From Kineosporia sp. NBRC 101731 (GTDB lineage Bacteria > Actinomycetota > Actinomycetes > Actinomycetales > Kineosporiaceae): a DNA stretch of 64,000 bases. The notes under the pieces were generated by a model. It was given only the letters and a program-made list of their open reading frames with translations. It did not search any database and was not told the origin of the DNA. Position 1 is the stretch's first letter. Each line of letters begins with the position of its first letter. The stretch covers positions 695,467 to 759,466 of the forward strand of contig NZ_BSTC01000001.1 in NCBI RefSeq assembly GCF_030269305.1. The letters run 5' to 3'. Below, in pieces: positions 32,986 through 42,139 of the stretch. Position numbers and translations under genes: made by a program.

Positions 32986-35115
32986 GTGTCGTGGTCGGCC
33001 TGGTTGGTCTGCGCTCTGGTGGCCGGCGGCGTCGGTTACCTGTCGCTGGCCGGGTTCGTCTGGGCCAATCGCCAGGGCATCGGCAGCCGCCCGCTGGTGG
33101 TCATGCTGCTCGCGGTCAAGGTCTGGTCGATCTGTTACGCCCTGGAGCTGAGCAGCACCTCCCCCGAGGTCGCCCAATGGTGGTCGGCGCTCAAGTACTT
33201 CGGCGTCGTGGCCCTGCCGCCGGCGCTGTGGAGCTTCGTCTTCGCCTACACCGGGCGTGGGCGGATGACACGAAGATCCACGATCCTGCTGACGATCCAC
33301 CCGGTCGTCATGATGACCCTCCTCCTGATGCCCGTGACGCGTCCTCTGATCCAGGACTATTCAGACACCAGCCGGGTGCTCAACGCCCAGGTGCCCGGAG
33401 CCGGTCCGCTGTTCTGGCCGCACGCGGTCTACGTCTACGTGCTGATGCTGGGCGCCGACTTCGTGCTGATGGCCCGCCTGACCAAGATCGCCCCGCCCTA
33501 CCGCCGCCAGGGCGCACTCCTGATCGCAGCGTCGTTGCTGCCCTGCTTCGGCAACGTGCTCTGGAACGCCGGCCTGTTCCGGGCCGGGATGGTCGACCCC
33601 ACGCCGTTCCTCTTCGGCATCACCGCGGTGGTGCTGGTCTGGGGCTTCTTCCGGCTGCGCCTGCTCGACCTCACGCCGGTCGCCCGCGGCATCGTGATCG
33701 AGCAGATGAACGACGGCGTGCTGGTGCTCGACGTGTACGGCCGGGTGGTCGACGCGAACGCCGCCGCGGCCTCGATCATCAGCTTCCCTCGCCGGGCCAT
33801 GATCGGCCGCTACGTGGTGGACGTGGTGCCCGGTCTGGCCACGGTGCTGGAGAAGCTGGAGGTCGGCTCGGCCGTCGACACGGTCGAGGACGAGGTGCTG
33901 ATCTACCCGGCTCCCGGCGCCGATACCGCCGAGGAGATCCTGCCCGGTTTCTGGGGAGGGCTCTTCACCCGGCCCGAGCCGGCCGGGCCCGAGAAACCAC
34001 TGCGTCTCACCGGGCGTCCGCTGAAGGTTGTGGACCGCGAGATCGACCGTCACACGGACCCTTCGGGGCTCCCGGGGCCCACCGGACAGGACCGGCACCG
34101 GGAGCGGACAGGGGAGCAGCTCGTCCTGGGGCCACCACGCGACGTAGCCGTCTCGATGACCTGGGTGACCGACCCGGTCGGCCGGCAGATCGCGCGGCTG
34201 GTGGTGCTGCGCGACGTGACCGAGCGCAACCGCACCGAGCGGCAACTGCGTGAGCTGCTGAACGAGCAGACCCGTCTGTCCGAGACCCTGCGCCAGAGTC
34301 TGCGTCCCGCGTCCTTGCCCCAGTTGCCCGCCCTGCGGTTCGCCGCCCGGTCGGTGCCCTCGGCGCGGGGCGAGGGTGTGGGTGGTGACTTCTACGACGT
34401 GCACCCGGCCGGCGGTGGTGAGTCCGCGTTCGTGCTCGGCGATGTCTCCGGCAAGGGGGTGCACGCGGCCGTGGTCACCTCGATGGCCCGCTACACCGTG
34501 CGCACCCTGAGCGCCCAGGGCTGGACCCCGAGCGAGGTGCTGCGGCAGCTCAACCGGGCTCTGCAGACCCCGGACGACCTGGAACGGTTCTGCACGGTGG
34601 TCTACGGGCTGGTCAACGATCCCGGGCCGGACGAGCGGCGGATCCGCGTGACGCTCAGCCTGGGTGGCCACCCACCGCCGCTGCTGCGACGGCACCGCGA
34701 CGGGTCGGTGCACACGGTCGGGCGTCCCGGCACGGCACTGGGGCTGCTGCCGTCGGTGGACATTCACGAGGTGGTGGTCGATCTCGAAGCAGGGGACGTC
34801 CTGCTCGCCTACACGGACGGGGTCACCGAGGCGCGGGTCGGCGACGAGCAGTTCGGTGAGAAACGTCTGGCCGAGGTGCTGGCGGCCGTGCCCCGCGGCA
34901 TCGGCCCGGCCTGGCCGTCGCCGGCCTGGCGGCGTGAACACCCCGAGTACGAGCGCAATCCGTGGACCGACCAGGCCGGCCAGAGCGAGCAGGGCGGGCC
35001 CGGTCATCCGGCGACCCAGCTGGCCGATGCCGTCGCGGATTCCGTGCTGGCCGCGGTGCGGTCGTTCGCGCCGGAACGCGACGACGTGGCGCTTCTGGTG
35101 CTGGCGGCGACTTAG
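32986..35115 (+). CDS. 7TM-PAS-PP2C (SpoIIE-like) membrane phosphatase
   Basis: A 709-residue protein. Residues 1-230 hold seven membrane spans resembling the histidine-kinase N-terminal 7TM sensor region (SLAGFVWANRQGIGS, WWSALKYFGVVALPPALWSF). A PAS-like domain follows (about 238-420, MNDGVLVLDVYGRVVDANAAA), with an internal Pro/Gly/Arg linker. The C-terminal PP2C-type phosphatase domain (about 450-709) has the metal-binding GVGGDFYDV and VLGDVSGKGVHAA, then LSLGGHPPPLL and AYTDGVTEAR. Such proteins dephosphorylate anti-anti-sigma (STAS) proteins in partner-switching pathways. None is encoded nearby. GTG 32986 has GGGAGG upstream. It follows the GGDEF-EAL gene by 142 bases. Confidence 0.88.
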   Translation: MSWSAWLVCALVAGGVGYLSLAGFVWANRQGIGSRPLVVMLLAVKVWSICYALELSSTSPEVAQWWSALKYFGVVALPPALWSFVFAYTGRGRMTRRSTILLTIHPVVMMTLLLMPVTRPLIQDYSDTSRVLNAQVPGAGPLFWPHAVYVYVLMLGADFVLMARLTKIAPPYRRQGALLIAASLLPCFGNVLWNAGLFRAGMVDPTPFLFGITAVVLVWGFFRLRLLDLTPVARGIVIEQMNDGVLVLDVYGRVVDANAAAASIISFPRRAMIGRYVVDVVPGLATVLEKLEVGSAVDTVEDEVLIYPAPGADTAEEILPGFWGGLFTRPEPAGPEKPLRLTGRPLKVVDREIDRHTDPSGLPGPTGQDRHRERTGEQLVLGPPRDVAVSMTWVTDPVGRQIARLVVLRDVTERNRTERQLRELLNEQTRLSETLRQSLRPASLPQLPALRFAARSVPSARGEGVGGDFYDVHPAGGGESAFVLGDVSGKGVHAAVVTSMARYTVRTLSAQGWTPSEVLRQLNRALQTPDDLERFCTVVYGLVNDPGPDERRIRVTLSLGGHPPPLLRRHRDGSVHTVGRPGTALGLLPSVDIHEVVVDLEAGDVLLAYTDGVTEARVGDEQFGEKRLAEVLAAVPRGIGPAWPSPAWRREHPEYERNPWTDQAGQSEQGGPGHPATQLADAVADSVLAAVRSFAPERDDVALLVLAAT

Positions 35116-35194
35116 GGCGCGTTTTGGAAGTCCATGCCTACTGCGGGGCACCCGGTGGCCGCCTGGCGGCACCGACTTCCAAAACACGCCCTAA
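35112..35194. terminator. Long palindrome carrying both stop codons
   Basis: 21-base arms (35112-35132 and 35174-35194) pair at all but one position around a 41-base loop. The TAG stop of the phosphatase gene and the TAG stop of the convergent kinase gene both lie inside the arms. It probably acts as a bidirectional terminator. Confidence 0.75.
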
Positions 35195-36843
35195 GGCCGG
35201 ATGACCGGGATTCCCTTGGGTTGCGTGACCGCGTCCACCGGGATGTCCGTAGGCGGCAGCGCCGCGTAGGGCTCGTCGTCCATCGGCTCGTAGAGGTCTT
35301 CGGGTGGCTCGGCCGGCAACCGCACCGAGAAACAGGTGCGGCCGGGCTGACTGGTCACGTCGACCTGACCCTCGTGGGCGAGCACCACGGCCGACACGAT
35401 GGACAGCCCCAGGCCGGTGCTGCCCGCCGTTCGTGAACGCGAGTTGTCGCCGCGGGCGAACCGGTTGAACACCTCGGGCAGCAGATCGGGCGCGATGCCC
35501 GGCCCGTTGTCGGTGATCGTGAGCAGGGCCACGGGAGCGCCCTGTTCGCTGGTCACCATCCGTAGCGCGGCCTCCACGACGGTGCCGGGAGGGGTGTGCA
35601 CCCGGGCGTTGGCCATCAGGTTCACCACCACCTGGTGCAGCTGCGCCTCGTCACCGGTCACCACGACCGGTACGTCCGGCAGATTCAGTTGCCAACGGTG
35701 GGTGGGTCCGGCCGCGTGCGCGTCGCTGACGGTGTTGACCAGCAGATCCGTGAGATCGACCGGGTCCTTGGCGGTGGGCCGGCCCTCGTCCAGCCGGGCG
35801 AGCAGTAACAGCTCCTCCACCAGTCCGCTCATCCGGATCGCCTCGGACTCCACCCGGCTCAGCGAATGCGCGACCTCGGGCGGGACGTGCTGCCCGGTAC
35901 GGCGGGTGAGTTCGGCGTAACCGCGGATCGAGGCCAGCGGGGTGCGCAGCTCATGACTGGCATCGGCCACGAACCGGCGCATCCGGGCCTCGCTGGCGTT
36001 ACGCGCCTGCAGGGCGTTGTCGACGTGGCCCAGCAGCGTGTTCAGGGCAGACCCGACCTGTCCGACCTCGGTGGCCGGATCGGTGTCCTGCTCCGGAACC
36101 CGGGTGGGGAGAGCGGTCTTGCCCTCGTGCAGGGGCAGTTCCTTGACGCCGGAGGCCACTTCGGCCAGCCGGTTGAGCGGCCGCAGGGTACGTCGCACGA
36201 TCAGCCCACCGACGAAGGCGACCGTGAGCAGCCCGAAGATGCTCACCGCGATGACCGCGGCGGTCAGGCGCCACACCGCGGCCTGCACCGAACTCAGGGG
36301 CAGACCGGTGACCAGGGTGACGTCCTCGCCGTCGCGCTGGATCACCAGACCGATCACCCGGTACTTGCCCAGGTCGTCGCCGAGATCCACGGTGTGGGGC
36401 CGGCGGTCGGCGGGAACTGTGCTGACGACGGTCTGCTGGGCGCCGGTCAGCGCCACCCTCTCACCGGTGGCGTTGAGAACGGCGGCGACGCTGACCGTTC
36501 CGTCGGCCTTGATCTCCGCGCCGAGCGTGTCCTCACCCTGGCCGGGAGCGTTCAGGAAGCCGGGACCAGGCCCGGTGACGTTCGACGGCCGGTTCTCGGA
36601 CGGAGACCGGCCGGCGAATTCACGGGAACGCCGCACCGCGGAGGTGAGCTGGTTGTCCAGCCGCTCCTCCAGGAACACCTGCAGCGAGAACACGGCGACC
36701 AGGCCGATGACGATGCTGATCGTCGCGGTGAGGGCGATCGACAGCAGGACCAGGCGCCGACGCAGCGTGGTGCGCCCTCTACGCCCCCTGAGCGAGGGCT
36801 TCGCGTCGGCGTGCCTGGACCTGCGGGAGCTGACCGACCTCAT
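35191..36843 (-). CDS. OmpR-system sensor histidine kinase
   Basis: Membrane sensor kinase of 550 residues. Two spans (about 31-53 and 193-215) flank an extracytoplasmic domain of about 140 residues. HAMP follows (RRTLRPLNRLAEVASGV), then HisKA with phospho-acceptor His297 in FVADASHELRTPLASIRGY, and HATPase_c with N box NLMANARVH, G1 DNGPGIA and G2 GSTGLGLSI. The C-terminal tail is Pro/Asp-rich. The gene is downstream of its response regulator on the same strand with 15 bases between. The pair diverges from a MacAB-like efflux operon and probably controls it, as in antibiotic or envelope-stress systems. Confidence 0.9.
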   Translation of the reverse strand: MRSVSSRRSRHADAKPSLRGRRGRTTLRRRLVLLSIALTATISIVIGLVAVFSLQVFLEERLDNQLTSAVRRSREFAGRSPSENRPSNVTGPGPGFLNAPGQGEDTLGAEIKADGTVSVAAVLNATGERVALTGAQQTVVSTVPADRRPHTVDLGDDLGKYRVIGLVIQRDGEDVTLVTGLPLSSVQAAVWRLTAAVIAVSIFGLLTVAFVGGLIVRRTLRPLNRLAEVASGVKELPLHEGKTALPTRVPEQDTDPATEVGQVGSALNTLLGHVDNALQARNASEARMRRFVADASHELRTPLASIRGYAELTRRTGQHVPPEVAHSLSRVESEAIRMSGLVEELLLLARLDEGRPTAKDPVDLTDLLVNTVSDAHAAGPTHRWQLNLPDVPVVVTGDEAQLHQVVVNLMANARVHTPPGTVVEAALRMVTSEQGAPVALLTITDNGPGIAPDLLPEVFNRFARGDNSRSRTAGSTGLGLSIVSAVVLAHEGQVDVTSQPGRTCFSVRLPAEPPEDLYEPMDDEPYAALPPTDIPVDAVTQPKGIPVIRP

Positions 36844-36858
36844 CCGTAGGGGATCGGG

Positions 36859-37581
36859 TCAGGCGGCGGCGGGTTTGAGCACGTAGCCCGCACCGCGCAC
36901 CGTGTGGATCATCGGGGGACGACCTGCGTCGATCTTCTTACGCAGGTAGGAGATGTACAGCTCGACCACGTTGGCCTGGCCGCCGAAGTCGTAGTTCCAC
37001 ACCCGGTCGAGAATCTGGGCCTTGCTCAGTACCCGCCGCGGATTGCGCATCAGGTACCGCAGCAGCTCGAACTCGGTGGCCGTCAGCTTCACCGTGGCCC
37101 CGTCGCGGGAGACCTCGTGGCTGTCCTCGTCGAGGATCAGGTCCCCGACCGTCAGCTGCGCGTCCGGCGGCTGGGCGGCCAGGCTGGTGCGGCGGATCAG
37201 CCCACGCAGCCGGGCCACCACCTCTTCCAGGCTGAAGGGCTTGGTCACGTAGTCATCGCCACCGGCGGTGATACCGGCGATGCGGTCCTCCACCGAGTCG
37301 CGGGCGGTGAGGAAAAGAACCGGGATGTCCCGGTCGTCCTCGCGGAGACGACGAAGCACGTTGAGACCGTCGATGTCGGGCAGCATCACATCGAGCACGA
37401 CGGCGTCGGGGCGCCAGTCGCGAGCCTCCTTGACGGCGGTGTTGCCGTCGGGAGCGGAACGGACCTGCCAGCCCTCGTAACGCAGAGCCATGGTCAGCAG
37501 GTCGGTGAGAGTGCGTTCATCGTCCACCACAAGCACGCGAACGGGCGCGCCGTTGGGGTGGCGTAGGGGGGCGGTCGTCAC
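36859..37581 (-). CDS. OmpR-family response regulator
   Basis: Response regulator of 240 residues. The receiver domain has the acidic pair VVDDERT, phospho-acceptor Asp64 in VVLDVMLPDIDG, LTAR and the conserved Lys in YVTKPFSLEE. The C-terminal winged helix has the OmpR pattern KLTATEFELLRYLMRNPRRVLSKAQIL, then VELYISYLRKKID and HTVRGAGYVL. I place the start at GTG 37581 (VTTAPLRHPNG); no strong ribosome site precedes it, and the longer frame to 37788 is not family-like. CTGTGA direct repeats 46 bases upstream (37627-37643) are a likely binding site for this regulator. Confidence 0.88.
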   Translation of the reverse strand: MTTAPLRHPNGAPVRVLVVDDERTLTDLLTMALRYEGWQVRSAPDGNTAVKEARDWRPDAVVLDVMLPDIDGLNVLRRLREDDRDIPVLFLTARDSVEDRIAGITAGGDDYVTKPFSLEEVVARLRGLIRRTSLAAQPPDAQLTVGDLILDEDSHEVSRDGATVKLTATEFELLRYLMRNPRRVLSKAQILDRVWNYDFGGQANVVELYISYLRKKIDAGRPPMIHTVRGAGYVLKPAAA

Positions 37582-37626
37582 AGGAATCAAGCTGGTCGCC
37601 AAAGCTGAACGACAGCCCCCGTATAT

Positions 37627-37643
37627 CTGTGAAAAGCCTGTGA
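37627..37643. promoter_or_regulatory. OmpR-type direct repeat
   Basis: CTGTGA at 37627-37632 and again at 37638-37643 form a direct repeat with 11-bp period, the spacing of OmpR/PhoB boxes. It lies in the 288-base region between the response regulator gene and the divergent efflux operon. Confidence 0.45.
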
Positions 37644-37869
37644 GCGTGTCCGGAGCGGGGATGTATGTCCAGGTCAGGGCCATTTGCCCGATCATCATGG
37701 CTGATTCATAGCGTGACCACAGCCCGCGCGCAGCGGTTTCCGCGACGGTGTGGCGTCCGCTGAACCGCCAGTGCGCCCAAAAGGCCACCGGATAAGGAGA
37801 TACGAGCTTGAATCTGGGTTTTGGGCTGTACGTCCCACGGGCCGTACGGGCAACGGGGACGGCAACGCG

Positions 37870-39330
37870 GTGAGTGACGCTACCTCACCCTCCCCCGGTC
37901 GCAAGGGCAAGGCTCTTCTGCGCAACCACTGGCTGAACCTCGGTCTCCTCGTGGTGCTGGTGGCGATCGTCGTGATCGCCTACCTCACCGTCGGCACCTC
38001 CGATGCCAGCACCGCCACCACCAGCCGCACGGCGACCGTCTCCACGGGTAACGTCACGGCCTCCGTCAGTGGTTCCGGCAACCTGGCGAGCTCGCGCAGC
38101 TCCTCCCTGTCCTTCGGTGCCTCCGGCACCGTCACCGCCGTCAAGGTCAAGGTCGGCGACAAGGTCAAGAAGAACCAGATCCTGGCCACCATCGACACCG
38201 CCGCCGCACAGCGGGAACTCGCCTCCGCCAAGGCCTCCCTGGCCTCCGCGCAGGCCTCCTACGACGACCTCACCGAGGGTCAGAGCTCCGCCGAGAAGGA
38301 GGTGGACTCGCTGGCCCTGGAGACCGCCCAGGACTCGGTCGACTCCGCCCAGGACTCGGTCGACTCCGCGACCACCCAGCTGGCCTCGGACAAGGCGGAC
38401 GGCGCCCCCTCCGCCACCATCAAGAAGGACAAGGAGACGCTCGCCCAGGCGCGCTCGCAGCTCACCTCGGCCAAGTCGCAGCTGGCGCAGAAGAAGGTGG
38501 ACATCGAGAAGAACCAGGAAGGTGCCACCGCCGCGCAGCTCGCCGAGGCGAAGGTCAGCATCGCCTCCGCCGAGGTCAGCGTGGAGGACGCCAAGGACGC
38601 CCTGGCCGACACCCGGCTGCGGGCGCCGTTCGCCGGCACGATCCTCACGGTCGGTGGCGAGGTCGGTGACAGCGTGAGTTCGGGCTCCTCCTCGTCCTCC
38701 TCCGGGAGCGGTACCAGTAGCGCCACCGGCACCGACTCGTCCTCGAGTACCAGCAGTTCCAGTTCTTCCAGCAGCGCGTTCATCAGCCTGGCCGCCACCA
38801 GCAAGATGACGGTCACGGCGAGCATCGCCGAGGCCGACATCGGTTCGGTGAAGACCGGTCAGGACGCCGAGATCACGCTCTCCGCCAGCGACGAGACGAT
38901 GAGCGGCACCGTCAGCGAGATCTCGCCGGAGGGCACCACCAGCAGCAACGTGGTGCAGTACGAGGTGACGATCACGGTCACCGACCCGGTCTCCACCGCC
39001 CGGCTCGGCGCGTCGGTCAGCGTGGTCATCACCACCGGTTCCGCGGAAGACGTTCTGGTGCTGCAGACCTCGGCGATCACCACGACCGGCGACACCAGCA
39101 CGGTCAGCCTGCTGAAGAACGGTGTGGCCACCACCACCGAGGTCGAGATCGGCCTGGAGGGCTCCAGCACCACCGAGATCAAGAGCGGGCTGGCGGCCGG
39201 CGACGAGGTGCAGATTCCCACCACGACCGACGATTCATCCTCCAGCAGCGGCGTTCCCGGATTCGGGAGCAGCGGCGGGTTCGGTGGCGGCAGCGGCGGC
39301 ATGCCTGGTGGAGGCGGTGGCCCGCAGTGA
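37870..39330 (+). CDS. MacA-like membrane fusion (periplasmic adaptor) protein
   Basis: HlyD/MacA-family adaptor of 486 residues. One N-terminal span (about 18-40) anchors it. The lipoyl-like half-motif GASGTVTAVKVKVGDKVKKNQILATID is followed by a long Ala/Ser/Lys coiled-coil hairpin (about 115-255, e.g. AKASLASAQASYDDL) and the second half TRLRAPFAGTILTVGGEVGD. An unusual Ser-rich run (SSGSSSSSSGSGTSSATGTD) interrupts the beta-barrel region. The C-terminus is Gly-rich (GGFGGGSGGMPGGGGGPQ). GTG 37870 is chosen because the longer frame adds non-homologous residues. The stop overlaps the ATPase start (GTGA). Confidence 0.88.
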   Translation: MSDATSPSPGRKGKALLRNHWLNLGLLVVLVAIVVIAYLTVGTSDASTATTSRTATVSTGNVTASVSGSGNLASSRSSSLSFGASGTVTAVKVKVGDKVKKNQILATIDTAAAQRELASAKASLASAQASYDDLTEGQSSAEKEVDSLALETAQDSVDSAQDSVDSATTQLASDKADGAPSATIKKDKETLAQARSQLTSAKSQLAQKKVDIEKNQEGATAAQLAEAKVSIASAEVSVEDAKDALADTRLRAPFAGTILTVGGEVGDSVSSGSSSSSSGSGTSSATGTDSSSSTSSSSSSSSAFISLAATSKMTVTASIAEADIGSVKTGQDAEITLSASDETMSGTVSEISPEGTTSSNVVQYEVTITVTDPVSTARLGASVSVVITTGSAEDVLVLQTSAITTTGDTSTVSLLKNGVATTTEVEIGLEGSSTTEIKSGLAAGDEVQIPTTTDDSSSSSGVPGFGSSGGFGGGSGGMPGGGGGPQ

Positions 39331-40088
39331 CCGAGACAGTACCTCCGCCGGTGGCCGCGAGGACCGCGAGCCGTCCGGTCATCGAGGTGCGTTCCCTGCG
39401 GAAGACCTACGGCCTGGGCGACACCGAGGTGCACGCCCTGGCCGGGGTCGACCTGGTGGTCCAGACCGGTGACTACGTGGCGATCATGGGAGCCTCCGGC
39501 TCGGGAAAGTCCACACTGATGAACATCATCGGTTGCCTGGACGTGCCCACCCAGGGTCGTTACCTGCTCGATGGTGTCGACACCCGGCGGCTGAACGAGC
39601 GCAGTCAGGCCCTGGTGCGTAACCGCAAGATCGGCTTCATCTTCCAGTCGTTCAACCTGATCGCCCGGACCTCGGCGACGGCCAATGTCGAGCTACCGAT
39701 GGCCTACGGCGGGGTGAAGGCCGCCGAACGTCGTGTGCGGGCCCGTGCGGCCCTGGAACGGGTCGGTCTGGGGGACCGGCTGGACCACATCCCCTCCCAG
39801 CTCTCCGGCGGTCAGCAGCAGCGGGTGGCGGTGGCCCGGGCGATCGTGACGAACCCGGTGCTCCTGCTCGCCGACGAGCCCACCGGTGCGCTCGACAGTC
39901 GCAGCACGGCCGACATCCTCAACCTGTTCGACGATCTCAGCATGGCCGGGCGCACCCTCTGTGTGATCACCCATGAGGACGATGTGGCCGCCCGGGCCAA
40001 GCGCGTGATCCGGTTGCGGGACGGGCAGATCGTGATGGACGAGCGGGTCGCGGGCATCACCGACCCACCTCCGGGGGTTTCCCGATGA
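39327..40088 (+). CDS. MacB-type ABC transporter ATP-binding protein
   Basis: ATPase of 253 residues of the LolD/MacB group. Walker A is GASGSGKST, the Q-loop region FIFQSFNLI, the signature LSGGQQQRVAVARA and Walker B LLLADEPTGALD, with the H-loop His in VITHEDD. It is separate from its permease, as in Gram-positive MacB systems. Both neighbours overlap by 4 bases, so adaptor, ATPase and permease are translationally coupled. Confidence 0.93.
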   Translation: MTETVPPPVAARTASRPVIEVRSLRKTYGLGDTEVHALAGVDLVVQTGDYVAIMGASGSGKSTLMNIIGCLDVPTQGRYLLDGVDTRRLNERSQALVRNRKIGFIFQSFNLIARTSATANVELPMAYGGVKAAERRVRARAALERVGLGDRLDHIPSQLSGGQQQRVAVARAIVTNPVLLLADEPTGALDSRSTADILNLFDDLSMAGRTLCVITHEDDVAARAKRVIRLRDGQIVMDERVAGITDPPPGVSR

Positions 40089-41374
40089 GCCGGTTCGCCG
40101 AGGCCGCCCGGTTCGCCGTCCGCGGGGTCCTGGGCAACAAGATGCGTTCTGCACTGACCACTCTCGGCATCCTCATCGGGGTCGCGTCGGTGATCATCCT
40201 GGTCTCGGTGGGTACCGGGTCCAGTGCCGCGGTGGCCGATCAGATCTCGTCCCTGGGAAGTAACACCCTGACGGTCTCGAGCAGTCAGGGCGGCACGGGT
40301 GGACGCGGTGGCGGCGGAGGTGGCGGGGGAGGCTTCCCCGGTGGTGGCGGAGGCGGCGGTTCGGTCGACTCCGGTACCCAGACGAGTGTCGCGGAACTGA
40401 CCGAGGACGACGCCGGTTCGCTGCTCGACGACGAGCTGGCACCCGACGTGAAGGCGGTCGCCCCGACCGTCGCGGCCAGTTCGGTGACGGCCACCTACAC
40501 CGGTGCCAGCCACGACGTCACCACGTTCACCGGCACCACCCCGAGCTACCTGGCCATCAACGACTGGAAGGTGTCGAAGGGATCGGCGTTCACCGACTCC
40601 GACTACACCGACCGCAAGCGGGTGGCCCTGGTCGGCGTCAGCGTGGCCGAGGATCTGGCCGGCGGTGACGGCAGTGACGTGCTCGACCAGACCGTGCAGT
40701 TCAACGGGGTCGAGTTCAGCGTGGTCGGGATCCTGGCCGAGAAGGGCACCAGCGGCAATACCGACCAGGACGACGTGGTGATCGCACCGCTCACGGCGGT
40801 GCAGGACACCCTGACCGGTTACGGCTCGGTCGACTCGATCACCGTGCAGGCCACCTCGGCCGAGACGGTGGACGCGGCGCAGTCGGAGGTCGAGGACATC
40901 CTCAACTCCCGGCACAAGACCACATCGGACGACGCGGATTTCAGCGTCTCGAACGCCTCGAGTTTCCTCGAGGCGGCGACCAGCACCACCGACACACTGA
41001 CCGTGCTGCTCGCCGCGGTGGCCGCGATCTCGCTGCTGGTCGGCGGGATCGGCGTCATGAACATCATGCTGGTCACGGTGACCGAGCGGACCCGGGAGAT
41101 CGGCATCCGTAAGGCCATCGGGGCGCAGAAGTTCGACATCGTCAGCCAGTTCCTGGTCGAGGCCGTGCTGCTGTCGGTCTTCGGCGGTCTGATGGGCGTG
41201 CTGATCGGGGTCGTCGGCAGTCAGTTCACGATCGTCGGCGTGAAGCCGGTGATCGAGCCGTACTCGGTCGTGCTGTCCTTCGCTGTCTCCGTGCTCATCG
41301 GGCTGTTCTTCGGCCTCTACCCGGCGAACAGGGCGGCGTCGCTGCGCCCGATCGACGCCCTCCGATACGAGTGA
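40085..41374 (+). CDS. MacB-type ABC transporter permease
   Basis: Permease of 429 residues with the MacB/FtsX topology: one N-terminal span (about 20-42), a large outer domain, and three C-terminal spans (about 305-325, 352-377, 392-412). The FtsX signature VGGIGVMNIMLVTVTERTREIGIRKAIGA is intact. The outer domain carries a Gly-rich run near its start (GGRGGGGGGGGGFPGGGGGG, residues about 74-93) not usual for the family. MacB systems transmit force across the membrane to expel peptides or antibiotics. Confidence 0.92.
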   Translation: MSRFAEAARFAVRGVLGNKMRSALTTLGILIGVASVIILVSVGTGSSAAVADQISSLGSNTLTVSSSQGGTGGRGGGGGGGGGFPGGGGGGGSVDSGTQTSVAELTEDDAGSLLDDELAPDVKAVAPTVAASSVTATYTGASHDVTTFTGTTPSYLAINDWKVSKGSAFTDSDYTDRKRVALVGVSVAEDLAGGDGSDVLDQTVQFNGVEFSVVGILAEKGTSGNTDQDDVVIAPLTAVQDTLTGYGSVDSITVQATSAETVDAAQSEVEDILNSRHKTTSDDADFSVSNASSFLEAATSTTDTLTVLLAAVAAISLLVGGIGVMNIMLVTVTERTREIGIRKAIGAQKFDIVSQFLVEAVLLSVFGGLMGVLIGVVGSQFTIVGVKPVIEPYSVVLSFAVSVLIGLFFGLYPANRAASLRPIDALRYE

Positions 41375-41427
41375 ACCGCCACCAGCCGGCCCGCAGGATC
41401 GGCCGAGCACAACAGGAGCAGACCGCT

Positions 41428-42099
41428 GTGACCGCTGATTCGACGTCACCCGCCGGGATCGACCGGACCGCTCTGCAACCGGGAGTTCCTTCTCGCGAAC
41501 AGGTTCCGTACGACCGGAACTGGGACGGCGCCCCGATCCAGCCGGCCGACGACGACCTGGACCTGCTGGCCGAGAGCAACCGCCGGATGGGAAAGGTCAC
41601 GATCGCCCTGATGGCCGCGGTGCTCGCGGGCCTGGCCTTCATCGGTGGTGTGGCGGTGCAGAAGCAGTTCGGTAGCGCCTCGGGCGGTTCGCCCGGCGGT
41701 GGGATGTCGGCGATGGGTGGTGGACAGTCGCGGGGCGGCTACGGCCAGTCCGGCGGAATGCCCGGTGGTGGTGGCGGTTACGGTGGCGGGTTCGGTGCCC
41801 AGAGCGGTGCTCAGAGCGGTGCTCAGAGTGGCGCCGCCGGGGGGTCGGCAGGCTCCTCGGGGAACCAGGCGTCCACCAGCCCGGTGGTCGTCGGCACCGT
41901 GACCAAGGTGTCGGGCCGCACGCTCACGGTGAAGAACTTCTCGGGTACGGCCGTGACCGTGAAAGTGCCTCAGGGAACCACGGTCACCGACTCGTCCGCC
42001 ACGGCGCTCTCCGGCCTGGCCCAGGGCGTCTCGGTGTCGGTGGTGGGTACGAAGGCGGACAACGGTGTCGTCACGGCGACGAGCATCACCGCCTCCTAA
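41428..42099 (+). CDS. Membrane-anchored DUF5666-like protein
   Basis: A 223-residue protein with one membrane span (about 59-80, VTIALMAAVLAGLAFIGG) and an extracellular Gly/Gln/Ser-rich linker (GGMPGGGGGYGGGFG, then AQSGAQSGAQSGAA). The C-terminal beta domain matches the DUF5666 pattern: VVGTVTKVSGRTLTVKN, VKVPQGTTVTDSS and VSVVGTKADNGVVTATSI. GTG 41428 has AGGAG nine bases upstream and is preferred over a GTG at 41371 that overlaps the permease stop. It is the fourth gene of the efflux operon and probably an accessory of the transporter. Confidence 0.8.
   Translation: MTADSTSPAGIDRTALQPGVPSREQVPYDRNWDGAPIQPADDDLDLLAESNRRMGKVTIALMAAVLAGLAFIGGVAVQKQFGSASGGSPGGGMSAMGGGQSRGGYGQSGGMPGGGGGYGGGFGAQSGAQSGAQSGAAGGSAGSSGNQASTSPVVVGTVTKVSGRTLTVKNFSGTAVTVKVPQGTTVTDSSATALSGLAQGVSVSVVGTKADNGVVTATSITAS
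41797..41832 (+). repeat. 12-bp tandem repeat in coding sequence
   Basis: Three near-identical units GCNCAGAGYGGY encode AQSG repeats in the linker of the DUF5666-like protein. Confidence 0.8.
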
Positions 42100-42139
42100 G
42101 AGTTTTCGTTCTCGGATGACGGAAGAAGGAGCAATACCG

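Noticed and set aside
33361-35187. 608-residue open frame antisense to the phosphatase gene
   Set aside because: PAS and PP2C motifs lie on the plus strand; the minus translation is low-complexity.
39812-41449. 545-residue open frame antisense to the MacB permease
   Set aside because: The FtsX signature and membrane spans are on the plus strand; the minus frame is Asp/His/Gly-rich filler.
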